Assembly: GCA_003725745.1 (NCBI GenBank)
Contig: RHDP01000001.1
Location: 1,047,001 to 1,111,000, forward strand
DNA length: 64,000 nucleotides
Source: Streptomyces sp. I6
GTDB taxonomy: Bacteria; Actinomycetota; Actinomycetes; Streptomycetales; Streptomycetaceae
Direction of reading: 5' to 3'
The position numbers and the translations under genes are program-made. This document shows, piece by piece, positions 27,674-36,254 of this stretch (positions are counted from its first letter, which is position 1; every line of letters begins with the position of its first letter). The notes beneath the pieces were generated by a model. The model saw nothing but the letters and a program-made list of their open reading frames with translations. It did no database searches and was not told the DNA's origin.

Positions 27674-29873
27674 GGTCCGCCTCTTCCCACAGCAGCGCCA
27701 GCAGCGCCTTCCCGCCGACGGTGAGTTCCGCGGCCCGGCCCAGGGTGTCCAGTGCCCTCAGGGCGGCCTCCGCCCCGTCCGGGTCGAAGGGGCGCAGCCC
27801 GGTGCGTTCGTACGCCCCCGCCAGCAGCTCGGACACCGGGACCGGCGGCTCCTGCCACGGCGCCGGATGCGTCCACCGGCCGTCGTCCGCGTACAGGTCG
27901 GTGACCTCCAGCAGGGCCCGCAGGCGCGCCCGGCGCCAGCCGCGCAGCAGCAGCGGCGCCAACTCCTCGGCACCGGCCCGCAGAGGGACGCCCAGAGCGC
28001 CGATTCCGTGCCGCCCGACCGCGGGCCGCGGGCCGTCGACGGGGTCAGCGTGGTGAGCGACGCGGCGGCGGCCGCGGCCTGTTCCGGTGCGCGGGCGCGC
28101 AGCAGTCCCCAGGCACACGCCAGCCGGTCCGTCCACGCGGCCGCCTCGTCGTGGCCGAGCCGGGGCGGCACCGGGACGCCGAAGCAGTCGCGGTACGGGT
28201 CGAGGTCGTCGATGGCGAGGTCGGGCGCCCCGTCCCGGCCGAGCCTGCGGACGGGCCGCCAGCAGGCGCCCGGTTCGTCGGGGCGCGGGATGCGCGTCTC
28301 GCTGCCCCCGGCCCGCACCAGGAGCCCCTTCTCGACGGGCCGCACCTCCGCGGTACCGCTCGGTTCCACCCCGCTGAAGCGGAGTTCGCCGAGCGTGGGC
28401 AGCAGCAGCGTCCCGCCCTCGTACGGGACCGGGACCGCGAGGTCGAGGCCGCCGCGGACGGCTGCCGCGGCGACCGTCGAGGCGAGCCTGGCGGCCGGGA
28501 GCGGCGCGGCGCCGGCCCCGCCCTCGCGCAGGGCGTCCAGGGAGCCGAGCAGCCAGCCGCGGGTGTACGGGTGGGTCAGCACGCCGTCGAGCGTGCCGGG
28601 ATGCCGGTCGACGGTGCCGGCCAGTTCCCAGGCGCGGGCCCACGCGTCGCCGCCGCGGCCGTCGAGTTCCCGGTGGAGGTCGGCGAGGAGCAGCCGCGTC
28701 AGCTCGTGCTGTTCGCTCCGCAGCTCCCCGTCGTCGGCGACCGCGGCGGGCACCGACCGGGCGGCGGTGCGATGCTCGATGCCGCGGACGAGGGCCTCGA
28801 GGTCGGTGCAGTAGACGGAGGCGTTCTCGAAGCCGGTGCCGGAGCGGTAGCGGTGGCTGTAGAGGCCGCCGCCGCAGGAGCGGACGACGGGGCAGTCGCG
28901 GCAGGTGCCGGCGACGCCGGCGAGGCCGAGCTGGCGGGCCCGGACGCCGGGGTGGGCGGCGACCTCGTCGAAGGTGTGGGCGAAGACGTCGAAGCCGGTG
29001 GCCGCAGCGCCCTCGTAGGCCGTCTTGAGCGAGTCGGCCTGCTCCAGGGTGCCGTCGGTCTCGACGACGACGAGGTCCGTGGGGTGAGGCCGAGCGATTC
29101 GGTGAGTCCGGGCCCCCGGAGAGCGTGGAGAGGACCGAGGCGAAGAGCCGCACCGGCACCCGGCGGCCCTGCCGGTCCCAGCGGTCGAAGACGGTCAGCA
29201 GCCAGTCGGCGTACGCGGTCGGGGACCCGCCGGGCCGGGGCGGCGGCTCGTCCCATGTGGCGTGCGGCAGCAGGAAGTCGATGCGCGGGGGGTCGAGCTC
29301 CATCAGCGCGTCATGGACGGCGACGGGGTCGTTGGCGACGTCGACGGTGCACAGCAGTCCGAGGTTGAGATGGCGCCAGCGGTCGGTGCCCAGCAGCTCG
29401 GCGGCCTTCAGCACCAGCGGGTGGCTGCTGCGTCCGTCCGCGAAGCGGCGGTGGCGGTCGTTGGCGGCCTTGTCTCCGTCGAGGGAGATGCCGACCCTGA
29501 CGCCGAACTCGTCGAAGAGTTCCAGATAGCGGGGGCTCAGCTGGATGCCGTTGGTGTGAATGCGCAGGTCGAGGGCGGCCACACCGTCGAGGGCCTGGGT
29601 GAGTTCCTCACAGACCCGGCGTAACCGGGTGGGGCCGGCGAGCAGCGGCTCCCCTCCGTGCAGGATCACTGACACGGAGGGCAGGGCATGTTTCTTCGCA
29701 TGCTCGGCCAGTCGCAGAGCTGTCCAGAAAATCGCCTCGTCAGAGATTGCTTTCGGGCGGGTGCGCCAGCTCTGATCAGCGTGTTCGTAGATGTAGCAGT
29801 GGTCGCAGGCGAGATCGCATCTGCTGTGGACCTTCAGTACGATCTCGCGGAACGGGACCACGGGTCGGGTCAT
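27654..29873 (-). CDS. fxsB: FxsB cyclophane-forming radical SAM/SPASM peptide maturase, three frameshifts as read
   Basis: The radical SAM CxxxCxxC motif is at Cys19, Cys23 and Cys26 (RCDLACDHCYIYEHADQSW) and binds the 4Fe-4S cluster that activates SAM. Further motifs are VILHGGEPLL and the Gly-Ile-Ser-Leu-Asp-Gly strand. Around residues 325-360 the SPASM region (GTCRDCPVVRSCGGGLYSHR) supplies auxiliary cluster cysteines. The remaining roughly 380 residues are the long C-terminal extension typical of FxsB. The frame breaks at 29113-29117, 29081-29084 and 28041-28044, all G/C runs short by one base. Restoring them gives 740 residues. It is predicted to crosslink the C-terminal FxS of FxsA into a three-residue cyclophane. 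It starts 50 bases after fxsA. Confidence 0.9.
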   Translation of the reverse strand: MTRPVVPFREIVLKVHSRCDLACDHCYIYEHADQSWRTRPKAISDEAIFWTALRLAEHAKKHALPSVSVILHGGEPLLAGPTRLRRVCEELTQALDGVAALDLRIHTNGIQLSPRYLELFDEFGVRVGISLDGDKAANDRHRRFADGRSSHPLVLKAAELLGTDRWRHLNLGLLCTVDVANDPVAVHDALMELDPPRIDFLLPHATWDEPPPRPGGSPTAYADWLLTVFDRWDRQGRRVPVRLFASVLSTLSGGPDSPNRSASPHGPRRRRDRRHPGAGRLAQDGLRGRCGHRLRRLRPHLRRGRRPPRRPGPPARPRRRRRHLPRLPRRPLLRRRPLQPPLPLRHRLRERLRLLHRPRGPRPRHRASHRRPVGARRGRRRRGAAERTARADAAAPRRPPPGTRRPRRRRVGPRLGTGRHRRPASRHARRRADPPVHPRLAARLPGRPARGRGRRRAAPGRQARLDGRRGSRPRRPRPRGPGPVRGRDAAAAHARRTPLQRGGTERYRGGAARREGAPGAGRGQRDAHPAPRRTGRLLAARPQARPGRGARPRHRRPRPVPRLLRRPGAAPARPRRGGRVDGPAGVCLGTAARPRTGTGRGRRRVAHHADPVDGPRPAVGRHGIGALGVPLRAGAEELAPLLLRGWRRARLRALLEVTDLYADDGRWTHPAPWQEPPVPVSELLAGAYERTGLRPFDPDGAEAALRALDTLGRAAELTVGGKALLALLWEEADRDRQSR

Positions 29874-29892
29874 TCCGCCAGTCTAGGGCAGC

Positions 29893-29911
29893 CCGTCCGC
29901 CGTACGGACGG
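29893..29911 (-). terminator. Hairpin between fxsA and fxsB (attenuator-like)
   Basis: A perfect 7-base inverted repeat, CCGTCCG and CGGACGG with a 5-base loop, sits in the 50 bases between the precursor stop and the maturase start. Short hairpins here are common in RiPP operons, where they let the precursor be made in excess of the enzymes. That role is inferred. Confidence 0.6.
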
Positions 29912-29923
29912 CCTGGAACCGGA

Positions 29924-30088
29924 CTAGAGCGCGGAGTTGAACGTGGACATCCGTGCGGATCGGTCGGTGCCGGCGGGGCGCACGCGATCCAGTTTCCTGG
30001 CCGCCTCGGCGTCACGGACATCGATCTCGGCGAGGGGCACCCGGCCCTTTTTCACAGAAGCAAAGGTGACTGAGGTCTGGAGGGTCAC
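29924..30088 (-). CDS. fxsA: FxsA, FxSxx-COOH cyclophane-containing RiPP precursor peptide
   Basis: A 54-codon gene directly upstream of fxsB on the same strand. The peptide starts with GTG (VTLQTSVTFAS), contains the family segment RVPLAEIDVRDAEAARKL at about residues 16-33, and ends MSTFNSAL. The last five residues Phe-Asn-Ser-Ala-Leu fit the FxSxx-COOH signature exactly. In this family FxsB links Phe to the residue two positions on, so Phe50 and Ser52 are the likely crosslink. An in-frame stop lies 15 bases upstream, so GTG at 30088 is the only start available. There is an AGGA-like ribosome site at about 9 bases. The peptide has no Cys and no export signal, so processing is unknown. Confidence 0.9.
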   Translation of the reverse strand: MTLQTSVTFASVKKGRVPLAEIDVRDAEAARKLDRVRPAGTDRSARMSTFNSAL

Positions 30089-30294
30089 GACGGCCGTCCT
30101 AGGTCATATCGTGCTGACGGGGGAGAACACCGGGCACCGTTGCAGTGTCGGCGGCACGACTTTACTCTCATGACCACCCGCAGCAACTCGGCCCGGAGCG
30201 CTGATACAAAAGCGTGGCGCGAGTATGCCCCACTCCGAACGGAACAAGCCATTCCATCGAACGAGTGAAGCCACCATCCGCAGAGGGGGTACGG

Positions 30295-31227
30295 ATGACC
30301 GGCGTTCCCGGCCATCTGCAAAGCATGGTCTTTCGAAATGCCGATCTGCCGGCACTGTTCCACAGGGCGGACGAGACGGCCGTGGACCGGCAGCGTGAGG
30401 CGGTCAAGGGCACCCGCCTGCAGCTTCTCCTGCTGGTGCTGGGCTCGGTGCTCGCGGTGCTGCCGTGGCGCGGGAGGATCGGCGAGTCCTTCCAGCTCAT
30501 GGGTCTGCTCAGCGCGTCGGCGTACGCCTGGGTACTGGTGGCCGGCTTACGCGGGACACGGCGCCGGGCGAAGTCGCACTGGCAACTGAACCGCTCCGCG
30601 GCGGAGTTCATCCGGTCGATGTGCTGGCGCTACGCCGTGCACGGGGCGCCCTTCGACTCCGGCTCACCCGATCCGGACCGGCTGTTCGCCACCCGGCTGG
30701 AGGAGGGGCTCCGGGAACTGCGCAAGGTCGGCTGGGTGGACCCCCGCGAGGAGGGCGGGGGCGCGGTGACCGGCGAAGTGATCACCACGCCGATGAGACT
30801 GCTGCGGGAGAAGGTCTTCAGCGTCCGCAAGGAGACGTATGTGAGGGACCGCCTGATCGAGCAGCGCAACTGGTACCACCGGCGTGCGGAGATCTCCCGG
30901 CGCGCGACCGCGCTGTGGACCGTGGTGATCAGCCTGCTCACCGCACTCGCGCTGCTGTTCGGGGTACTGCGCACCTTCTCCGTCACCGACTCGGCCGAAC
31001 CGGTGCCGCTGCTGTCCGCCGCGGCGGCCGCGTGTCTGGCCTGGAGCGAGATCCGGCGCCACCAGCCGCTGATCGCGGCCCACTCCCTGGTGGAGGAGGA
31101 CCTGGCCGCGATCCACATCGCGATGGAGACCTCGGTGACGGAGGAGCAGTGGCCGTCGGCCGTGTACGAGACCGAGCGGATCGTCTCGCCCCAGCACACC
31201 GACTGGCTCGTGCAGCACCGTAGTTGA
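30295..31227 (+). CDS. SLATT/DUF4231-domain membrane protein divergent from the fxs operon
   Basis: A 310-residue protein with two pairs of membrane helices: about residues 42-58 and 67-85, then about 205-225 and 236-252. Each pair is followed by a charged helical stretch (RAKSHWQLNRSAAEFI; EIRRHQPLIAAHSLVEEDL). This is the pattern of SLATT/DUF4231 proteins, predicted pore-forming effectors linked to SMODS and SLOG nucleotide-signalling conflict systems. The ATG at 30295 follows an AGAGGGGG site. It shares a roughly 200-base promoter region with fxsA. A SLOG-type gene lies 350 bases beyond its 3' end on the opposite strand. The family call rests on topology and helix pattern and should be tested by profile search. 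Confidence 0.7.
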   Translation: MTGVPGHLQSMVFRNADLPALFHRADETAVDRQREAVKGTRLQLLLLVLGSVLAVLPWRGRIGESFQLMGLLSASAYAWVLVAGLRGTRRRAKSHWQLNRSAAEFIRSMCWRYAVHGAPFDSGSPDPDRLFATRLEEGLRELRKVGWVDPREEGGGAVTGEVITTPMRLLREKVFSVRKETYVRDRLIEQRNWYHRRAEISRRATALWTVVISLLTALALLFGVLRTFSVTDSAEPVPLLSAAAAACLAWSEIRRHQPLIAAHSLVEEDLAAIHIAMETSVTEEQWPSAVYETERIVSPQHTDWLVQHRS

Positions 31228-31573
31228 CACCGCGTCACGCCACCTCGCGATCGCGTCACGCCACGCCACGCCACGTCGCGCACGGTCGCGGGTGTGTGCC
31301 GCACCCGGCCGGCGCGACCTGAGGGCCCCGCGGCGCGCACGGGGCCGGCGGCCGCACCCCGGCGCCCCACCGCGTACCGCACACCCCCCGGGGAGCCGGC
31401 GCAGACCGCACCCGCGCGCGTACCGCACACGCCTCTCCGCACACCGCATCCCCGCACGCATCGGCACATGCCTCTCCGCACCGCGTACCGCCGACACCCG
31501 CCGCACACCGCACCGCGCGTCATACCGCGCCGGGCACCTCAGCGGGACACTCCCGCCCGGTAGGGCGCACCGG
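31228..31573. repeat. Low-complexity intergenic repeats between SLATT and SLOG genes
   Basis: No gene is visible. The start is a run of CACGCCACGCCACG-type units (31235-31285), and later parts repeat GCGTACCGCACAC and CCTCTCCGCAC two or three times. Base usage is CA-rich on the + strand and differs from neighbouring coding DNA. Confidence 0.6.
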
Positions 31574-32053
31574 TCAGGTGCGCTCGACCCCGTCGCACCA
31601 CACCACCGTCACCGGCTTGCCGCGCTCGCGCGCGTACCGGACGATGTCGCCGGTGCCGCCCAGCCCACGGGCCGGCCGTCCGTCCCAGACCGCCAGGAGC
31701 CGGTCGCAGTTGTCCGCGATATAGGCACCGGCCGCGTAGTACGCCTCGTCCGTGGAGCGGGGGAACGCCAGCCGGACCTCCTGGCTGGCCCGGCGCCGGA
31801 GCCGCCGGTAGCGGGCCAGCGCGCATGGGTCGCCGAAGCCCTCCTCGTAGTCCCCGCTCGGGATGACCACGGTGAGTTCGGCGCCGCAGGCGAGGGCCAT
31901 GTCGGCGAAGATCTGGTCGGCTCCCTCGGCCAGGCTGGAGAGCGCTTCCAGCCCACCCTCGTGGCCGCACAGCACCGCCTTCATCCCGGCCAGCACATGC
32001 GGCATGGCCTCGGAGGGGATGTCTCGGTGTCCGGTCACTCCGATGCGCTTCAC
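31574..32053 (-). CDS. SLOG-superfamily (DprA/LOG-like) Rossmann protein
   Basis: A 159-residue single-domain protein starting MKRIGVTGHRDIP. The Gly-x-Thr-Gly-His-Arg start, LSSLAEGADQIFADMAL, TVVIPSGDYEEGF and late DRLLAVWDGRPARGLGGTGDIV match the SLOG (YpsA/DprA-LOG-like) fold, which binds nucleotides or nucleotide-derived ligands. It is intact with a GTG start and a weak ribosome site. It lies convergent to the SLATT gene, and SLOG proteins are predicted sensors for SLATT effectors, so the two may work together. It could instead be a housekeeping nucleotide-binding protein. Confidence 0.72.
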   Translation of the reverse strand: MKRIGVTGHRDIPSEAMPHVLAGMKAVLCGHEGGLEALSSLAEGADQIFADMALACGAELTVVIPSGDYEEGFGDPCALARYRRLRRRASQEVRLAFPRSTDEAYYAAGAYIADNCDRLLAVWDGRPARGLGGTGDIVRYARERGKPVTVVWCDGVERT

Positions 32054-32116
32054 GCGCGCCCCCGATCTGTTGTGGCCTACCGCTCCGGCATCCTCTCAAA
32101 AGTGTGCAATACGTCG

Positions 32117-32142
32117 AGCCCCCGCCGGTGCCGGCGGGGGCT
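32117..32142 (-). terminator. Hairpin terminator of the second S1 protease
   Basis: AGCCCCCGCCGG (32117-32128), loop TG, and the perfect complement (32131-32142) form a 12-bp stem 38 bases past the protease stop codon. Confidence 0.8.
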
Positions 32143-32179
32143 CTTGGCGTCGCTGTCGCCCCGGCGTCCCGGGGACGGG

Positions 32180-33084
32180 TCAGTAGACGCTCACTCCGTA
32201 GGCGCTCAGTGCCTCGGTGACGGGCTGGTAGAAGGTCGTACCGCCGCTGGAGCAGTTGCCGCTGCCGCCGGAGGTGAGACCGATCGCCCGGCTGCCGGAG
32301 TACAGCGGACCGCCGCTGTCCCCTGGCTCCGCGCACACGTTGGTGCGGATCATGCCGTAGACGACGTCACCGCCACCGTAGTTGACCGTGGCGTTGAGGC
32401 CGGTGACGGTGCCGCTGTGGGTGCCCGTGGTGGAGCCGCGGCGGGTCACGGACATGCCGACCGTGGCGTTGGCAGCGCTGGTGATGTCGACGTTGCCGAC
32501 GGTGCCCGGCTTGGAGATGGAGGTGTTGCTGTAGCGCACGATGCCGTAGTCGTTGCCCGGGAAGCTGGAGCCCGCGGTCGGGCCGAGGACCGTGGTGCGG
32601 GCGGAGTTCGCGTACCAGGTGCCCGCGCCGTCGGTGCAGTGGCCCGCCGTCAGGAAGTACGAGGTGCCCGCGCTGTTGCGGACGTTGAATCCGAGCGAGC
32701 AGCGCCAGCTGGTGGCGTAGACGGCGTCGCCACCCGAGATGAGCTTGCTGAATTCGCCGGGGTGCGCTCGATGCGGAGGGCGCTGGCGTTGGCGCCGGCC
32801 TCCCGTCTGATCTGCGCGATCTCGGCCTGGGAAACGGTGGAGTCGGCGGTCACGACCAGGGTGTTGGTCGCCTTGTCGATGTGCCAGGCGGTGCCTGCCA
32901 CGTCGGCGGTCAGCACGGCGTCGCTCGCGGCTGAGAGCTGGGACGCGCTGAAGGCGACGGGGGCCTCGGCGGCCCCGGCGGTGGGGACGGCCACTGCTGC
33001 GGCGGCGGCGAGACCGGTCGCCACGGCGAGCAGACGGGTTCGTCTCGCCACGCCGTGGGTGGGGGTGGTGCGCTTGATCCTCAC
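32180..33084 (-). CDS. Secreted streptogrisin-type S1 serine protease, frameshifted as read
   Basis: A 301-residue preproprotease. Residues 1-38 are a signal peptide ([20 protein letters not shown]). A short pro-region to about residue 110 is followed by the mature domain starting [18 protein letters not shown], very close to streptogrisin A/B. Catalytic residues are in [16 protein letters not shown] and GDSGGP, and three Cys pairs are visible. The break is at the pro/mature boundary: ALRIERTP in one frame must join [12 protein letters not shown] in the other. One base missing in the CCGG/GGGG stretch at 32757-32763 explains it. The GTG at 33084 follows GGAGG. Streptogrisins mature by self-cleavage at this boundary. 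Confidence 0.88.
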
Positions 33085-33739
33085 TTCTCGTTCCTCCGAG
33101 GGGAATCGGGGGCCCGCCCGTGGGGACGGCGGACCCGTGAGGCGCAGTCAGGGGGTGGGGATACGTCCGGATACCGGTCACGCTGTGCCCCTGACAAGCG
33201 CTGTTCGGGAGTATTCGGCGGGCCAACTTGCCGCGCAAGGGCACCTTTCGGCCGTGCCGTGCGATAGCACACCGGCCGGCCCCGGGACGTGGTATTCCCC
33301 GGGGCGGAAGCGGTCCGCGCCGGGCCTGGCTGATCGACGGGCCACGGAGCCCCCTCCCCAGCGGGCGGTTCGCACGCCCGGTGAGCCGGGCCGGACGGCA
33401 CGGCCGACGGCTCGCCACCGGGAAGACGCCCGCGGACGGCAGCCGTCCGCCGTGCGGATCGCCGCCCCCGCATCGGCCCGGGGATGACGGGAATTCGCTC
33501 TTCTCGCAGCCGCGCAGCCGCGCAGCCGCGGCCCCGGCGGGGGCTCGGCGGGGGCCCGGTGCCCGGCGCCCCGACGGCGGCCGTGACCCTCGTCGGACGC
33601 GGCGACCGGTCCCCTCGTCCTCGCGCTCACCGCGCCTGCCGGTCCGACCGTCACACACCGGCCTAGGTGCGCGGCCGGCTCCATGCCCGCGTCCCCGCCG
33701 GCCAGGTTCGATCGTGGGTTGGCTGGTTAGGGTCGGGGC
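33085..33739. other. Long intergenic region, no convincing gene
   Basis: Several open frames cross these 655 bases, but all give Arg/Pro/Gly-rich translations with no recognisable fold, as expected by chance at this GC content. An 8-base tandem repeat (CGCAGCCG, three copies) lies at about 33505-33530. The 3' end has a TAGGGT hexamer about 6 bases before the next ATG, which suggests a leaderless promoter for the flavoprotein gene. Confidence 0.5.
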
Positions 33740-34399
33740 ATGACGACACCCCTCGCCGGCAGTGCCTTCGACTCGCTGCGCCTCGACGCCGTGCCCGACC
33801 AGGAGGCCCTGCGCCGGGTCTACGAACTCCCCGGCGCCAGGGCCATGCGCAAGCAGATGACCGAACTCACGGAGCAGACAAGGCGGTTGATCGGCTGCTC
33901 ATCACTGGTCCTGGTCGCCAGCGTGGACGACGAGGGCAACTGCGACGTTTCACCGCGCGGCGGCCCCGCCGGGTTCACCGCCGTCCTGGACGCACGGACG
34001 GTGGCGATACCGGATGCGACCGGCAACAAGCGGCTGGACACACTGCAGAACGTCATCGCCACCGGGCGGGCCGGTCTGCTGTTCGTCGTCCCCGGGCGGA
34101 CCACCACCCTGCGGGTGAACGGCAGGGCCTGCGTCTCCACCAGCCCGGAGCTGCTGTCGCAGCTGACCGCCGTGGGCAAGCCGCCGGCCAGTGCGCTGGT
34201 GGTCGGGATCGAGGAGGTCTACCCGCACTGCCCCAAGTCCCTGCTGCGCAGCGGGGCCTGGAAGCCGGAGCAGTGGCTGCCGGCGGACGCCCAGCCGACC
34301 TCGGCCGAGGTGACGCTGGCCCAGCTGCGGATGCCGGAGCTGACGATCGCCGACATCGAGCAGACGGAGGCGGACTCGCTGACGTACCGGTACGAGTAG
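33740..34399 (+). CDS. Pyridoxamine-5'-phosphate-oxidase-family FMN flavoprotein (MSMEG_1061-like)
   Basis: A 219-residue split-barrel flavoprotein. The helical N-terminus is followed by the barrel strands [24 protein letters not shown], then [20 protein letters not shown] and [20 protein letters not shown], which hold FMN in this family. The C-terminal [20 protein letters not shown] with conserved His/Cys is typical of the MSMEG_1061-type subgroup. These enzymes use FMN or F420 and often have unknown substrates. The ATG is preceded closely by a possible -10 element, so the transcript may be leaderless. It stands alone, convergent with the DUF5685 gene. Confidence 0.87.
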   Translation: MTTPLAGSAFDSLRLDAVPDQEALRRVYELPGARAMRKQMTELTEQTRRLIGCSSLVLVASVDDEGNCDVSPRGGPAGFTAVLDARTVAIPDATGNKRLDTLQNVIATGRAGLLFVVPGRTTTLRVNGRACVSTSPELLSQLTAVGKPPASALVVGIEEVYPHCPKSLLRSGAWKPEQWLPADAQPTSAEVTLAQLRMPELTIADIEQTEADSLTYRYE

Positions 34400-34580
34400 C
34401 GGGCCGATCCGCCAGTGGGCACCGGCCGACCGGCCCGGGCCCGGCATACCCAGGGATCGGTCGTGGCTCAGCCCGTGGGCACCGCCCCGTGGTCCCCGGC
34501 GGATCGGCGCGCGGCGTCACTGCGGCCTCCCCGGGCCCCAAGGGCCCGGGGACGCGTCGCACGGCGGACGGCCGTCTTCG

Positions 34581-34620
34581 AACCGGGGTCCAACCGGGGT
34601 CAAGCCGGGGTCAAGCCGGC
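34581..34620. repeat. 10/11-bp tandem repeat between convergent genes
   Basis: Four imperfect units (AACCGGGGTC, AACCGGGGTC, AAGCCGGGGTC, AAGCCGGCTC) lie in tandem within the 318-base gap (34400-34717) between the flavoprotein and DUF5685 genes. No gene or clear terminator is otherwise seen there. Confidence 0.55.
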
Positions 34621-34717
34621 TCATGGCGGGCTCGTAGCCGGCTCTTCCGGGTGCTGCGCCAGCGCGGCGCGGTGTCACGGCCGTCGTGGTGCGCCCGCCG
34701 GGATCGCGGGGCGGACC

Positions 34718-35965
34718 TCAACCTCCGTTGCAGGGACAACAGCATTCGCAGCAGTCGCAGTCGCATTCGCAGCCGTCCTTGTGGCAGCAGCCCTCGCGCT
34801 TCCTGCGCGACCAGGGTCCCTCGTACTCCTTCGCGCAGCAGAGCCGGCAGGTGCAGCACAGGCCGGCGAAGGCCGCGCAGCCCGCCCAGAAGCCCCGGGG
34901 TGCGGGCTTCCGGGGCTTGCCGCCGAAGTGCGACCGGGGCGGCTCGCCTCCGTACCCGCCGCCCCCACCACCGCCCAGGGCGCCGCCGTACGGGTTGCCG
35001 CCCCCGTGGGGGACGGCTTGCCCGTAGGGTCCCGCCGCCTCGTCGCCGGGGCCGCCGTGCGGAGCCCCTCGCCGCGGCGGCTGCCCGCCGCGGCCCTGGT
35101 GCGGACAGGGCGCGGCACCGAAGACCCGGTCGACGGACCGCCGGAGCTCGTGCGTCAGGAGCACGTGCAGCAGCCGGTCGTCGGCGAACTCCGCCTCACG
35201 CAGGGCGAGCCGGGTTCCGCGCAGGGCGTCGTCGGCGAGGCGGCGGGCCTCGGGGAGGCTCGTGCCGGTCGCCGTGAGCGGGTTCCAGGCGCCCGACGCG
35301 GCATCTTCCTCCCGGTCCTCCACGGCGTCCAGGAGATGGGCCAGCCGGCCGAAGAGCCGGCCGGCCTCGGCGAGCGGTGCGGCGTTCCCGGGGCGCCCGG
35401 CCAGGACCGCGGTGTGTGCGAAGGCCGCCGCGGTCGCCGTCTCCGTCGGCTCGGTCACGGCCGTCAGCGGGGTGCCGGGAGCGGCCAGCGACTCGATGCG
35501 GGCCTGCCGGTCCACGGCGTCGACCAGCACCGCCGTGTCGAAGCCCAGTGCCGCGCCGCCGCGGGCACCGGCACGCTCCCAGCCCGTCGCCATCCGGCGC
35601 GCGACCGCGGCCGCCGGCCTGCGGGCCAACACCCCGTCCCGGTCCGCCAGGTGGTCGCGGACCCTGGCTGAGGCGAGGAGGAGCGACACGGCGGCGGCCA
35701 GCCGGGCGCCCGCACCGCGGGCGACGGCCGCGGTGCGCATGGCGCGCAGCGGGCAAGGCCCGGCCGTGCGGCGCTGGGCGGGGGTGCGCCCGGACTGAGC
35801 CTCCGTCAGGACCGAGACGACGAGCCCGTCGTAGTTCGTCACGATCCTGGCGAACTGCCCGTGGTCGGCGCGAAGTGCCAGGCAGAGTCCGCAGAGATGG
35901 GCCGTCCACTCCGCCCTGAGCCCCTCCGTGAGGCGATGGGTGCAGGGCCTGACGATTCCGAACAC
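34718..35965 (-). CDS. DUF5685-family protein with Cys-rich C-terminal tail
   Basis: About 415 residues from the GTG at 35965 (VFGIVRPC). This matches the usual start of the family and follows a GGGGGAA site; ATGs at 36004 and 36061 are upstream options. The first 290 residues are a helical domain with [26 protein letters not shown] and Cys in GPCPLRAM, the DUF5685 core. A Gly/Pro/Tyr-rich linker follows. The last roughly 50 residues hold about 19 cysteines (LCCTCRLCC, then [13 protein letters not shown] near the end), a likely metal-binding or thiol-rich module. No enzyme activity is known for the family. The gene is intact and divergent from the SepF-like gene. Confidence 0.82.
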   Translation of the reverse strand: MFGIVRPCTHRLTEGLRAEWTAHLCGLCLALRADHGQFARIVTNYDGLVVSVLTEAQSGRTPAQRRTAGPCPLRAMRTAAVARGAGARLAAAVSLLLASARVRDHLADRDGVLARRPAAAVARRMATGWERAGARGGAALGFDTAVLVDAVDRQARIESLAAPGTPLTAVTEPTETATAAAFAHTAVLAGRPGNAAPLAEAGRLFGRLAHLLDAVEDREEDAASGAWNPLTATGTSLPEARRLADDALRGTRLALREAEFADDRLLHVLLTHELRRSVDRVFGAAPCPHQGRGGQPPRRGAPHGGPGDEAAGPYGQAVPHGGGNPYGGALGGGGGGGYGGEPPRSHFGGKPRKPAPRGFWAGCAAFAGLCCTCRLCCAKEYEGPWSRRKREGCCHKDGCECDCDCCECCCPCNGG

Positions 35966-36254
35966 GACGTTCCCCCGGGTGCCGTTCACCTGTGCGGCCG
36001 ACATCGCGTCCGGCTGCCCGTTCACCCGGACGCTCCGACACTCACCCGTCTGCCGAGACATTCATATTTTGCTTCGATATGAGCCCCTTCAGGGCCCCTA
36101 CGCTGGAGGAACCTTGACGAACCGCCACATGTTCTGCACCAGTACCGTCACGAATCCCCTGCGCGGCGACTATCCACTTGGCGCGCGATCCGCATTATGG
36201 ACGACCATAGGGATATGCGGAACCACAAGTGACCGCGGTCGAAAGGAGGCGTCC

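Noticed and set aside
29776-30021. An 81-codon minus-strand frame overlapping fxsA and the fxsB start
   Set aside because: It overlaps the better-supported fxsA in another frame, and its Pro/Arg-rich translation lacks the FxSxx ending.
33178-33684. Overlapping open frames of about 170 codons upstream of the second protease
   Set aside because: Low-complexity Arg/Pro/Ala translations, no ribosome site and no similarity recognised.
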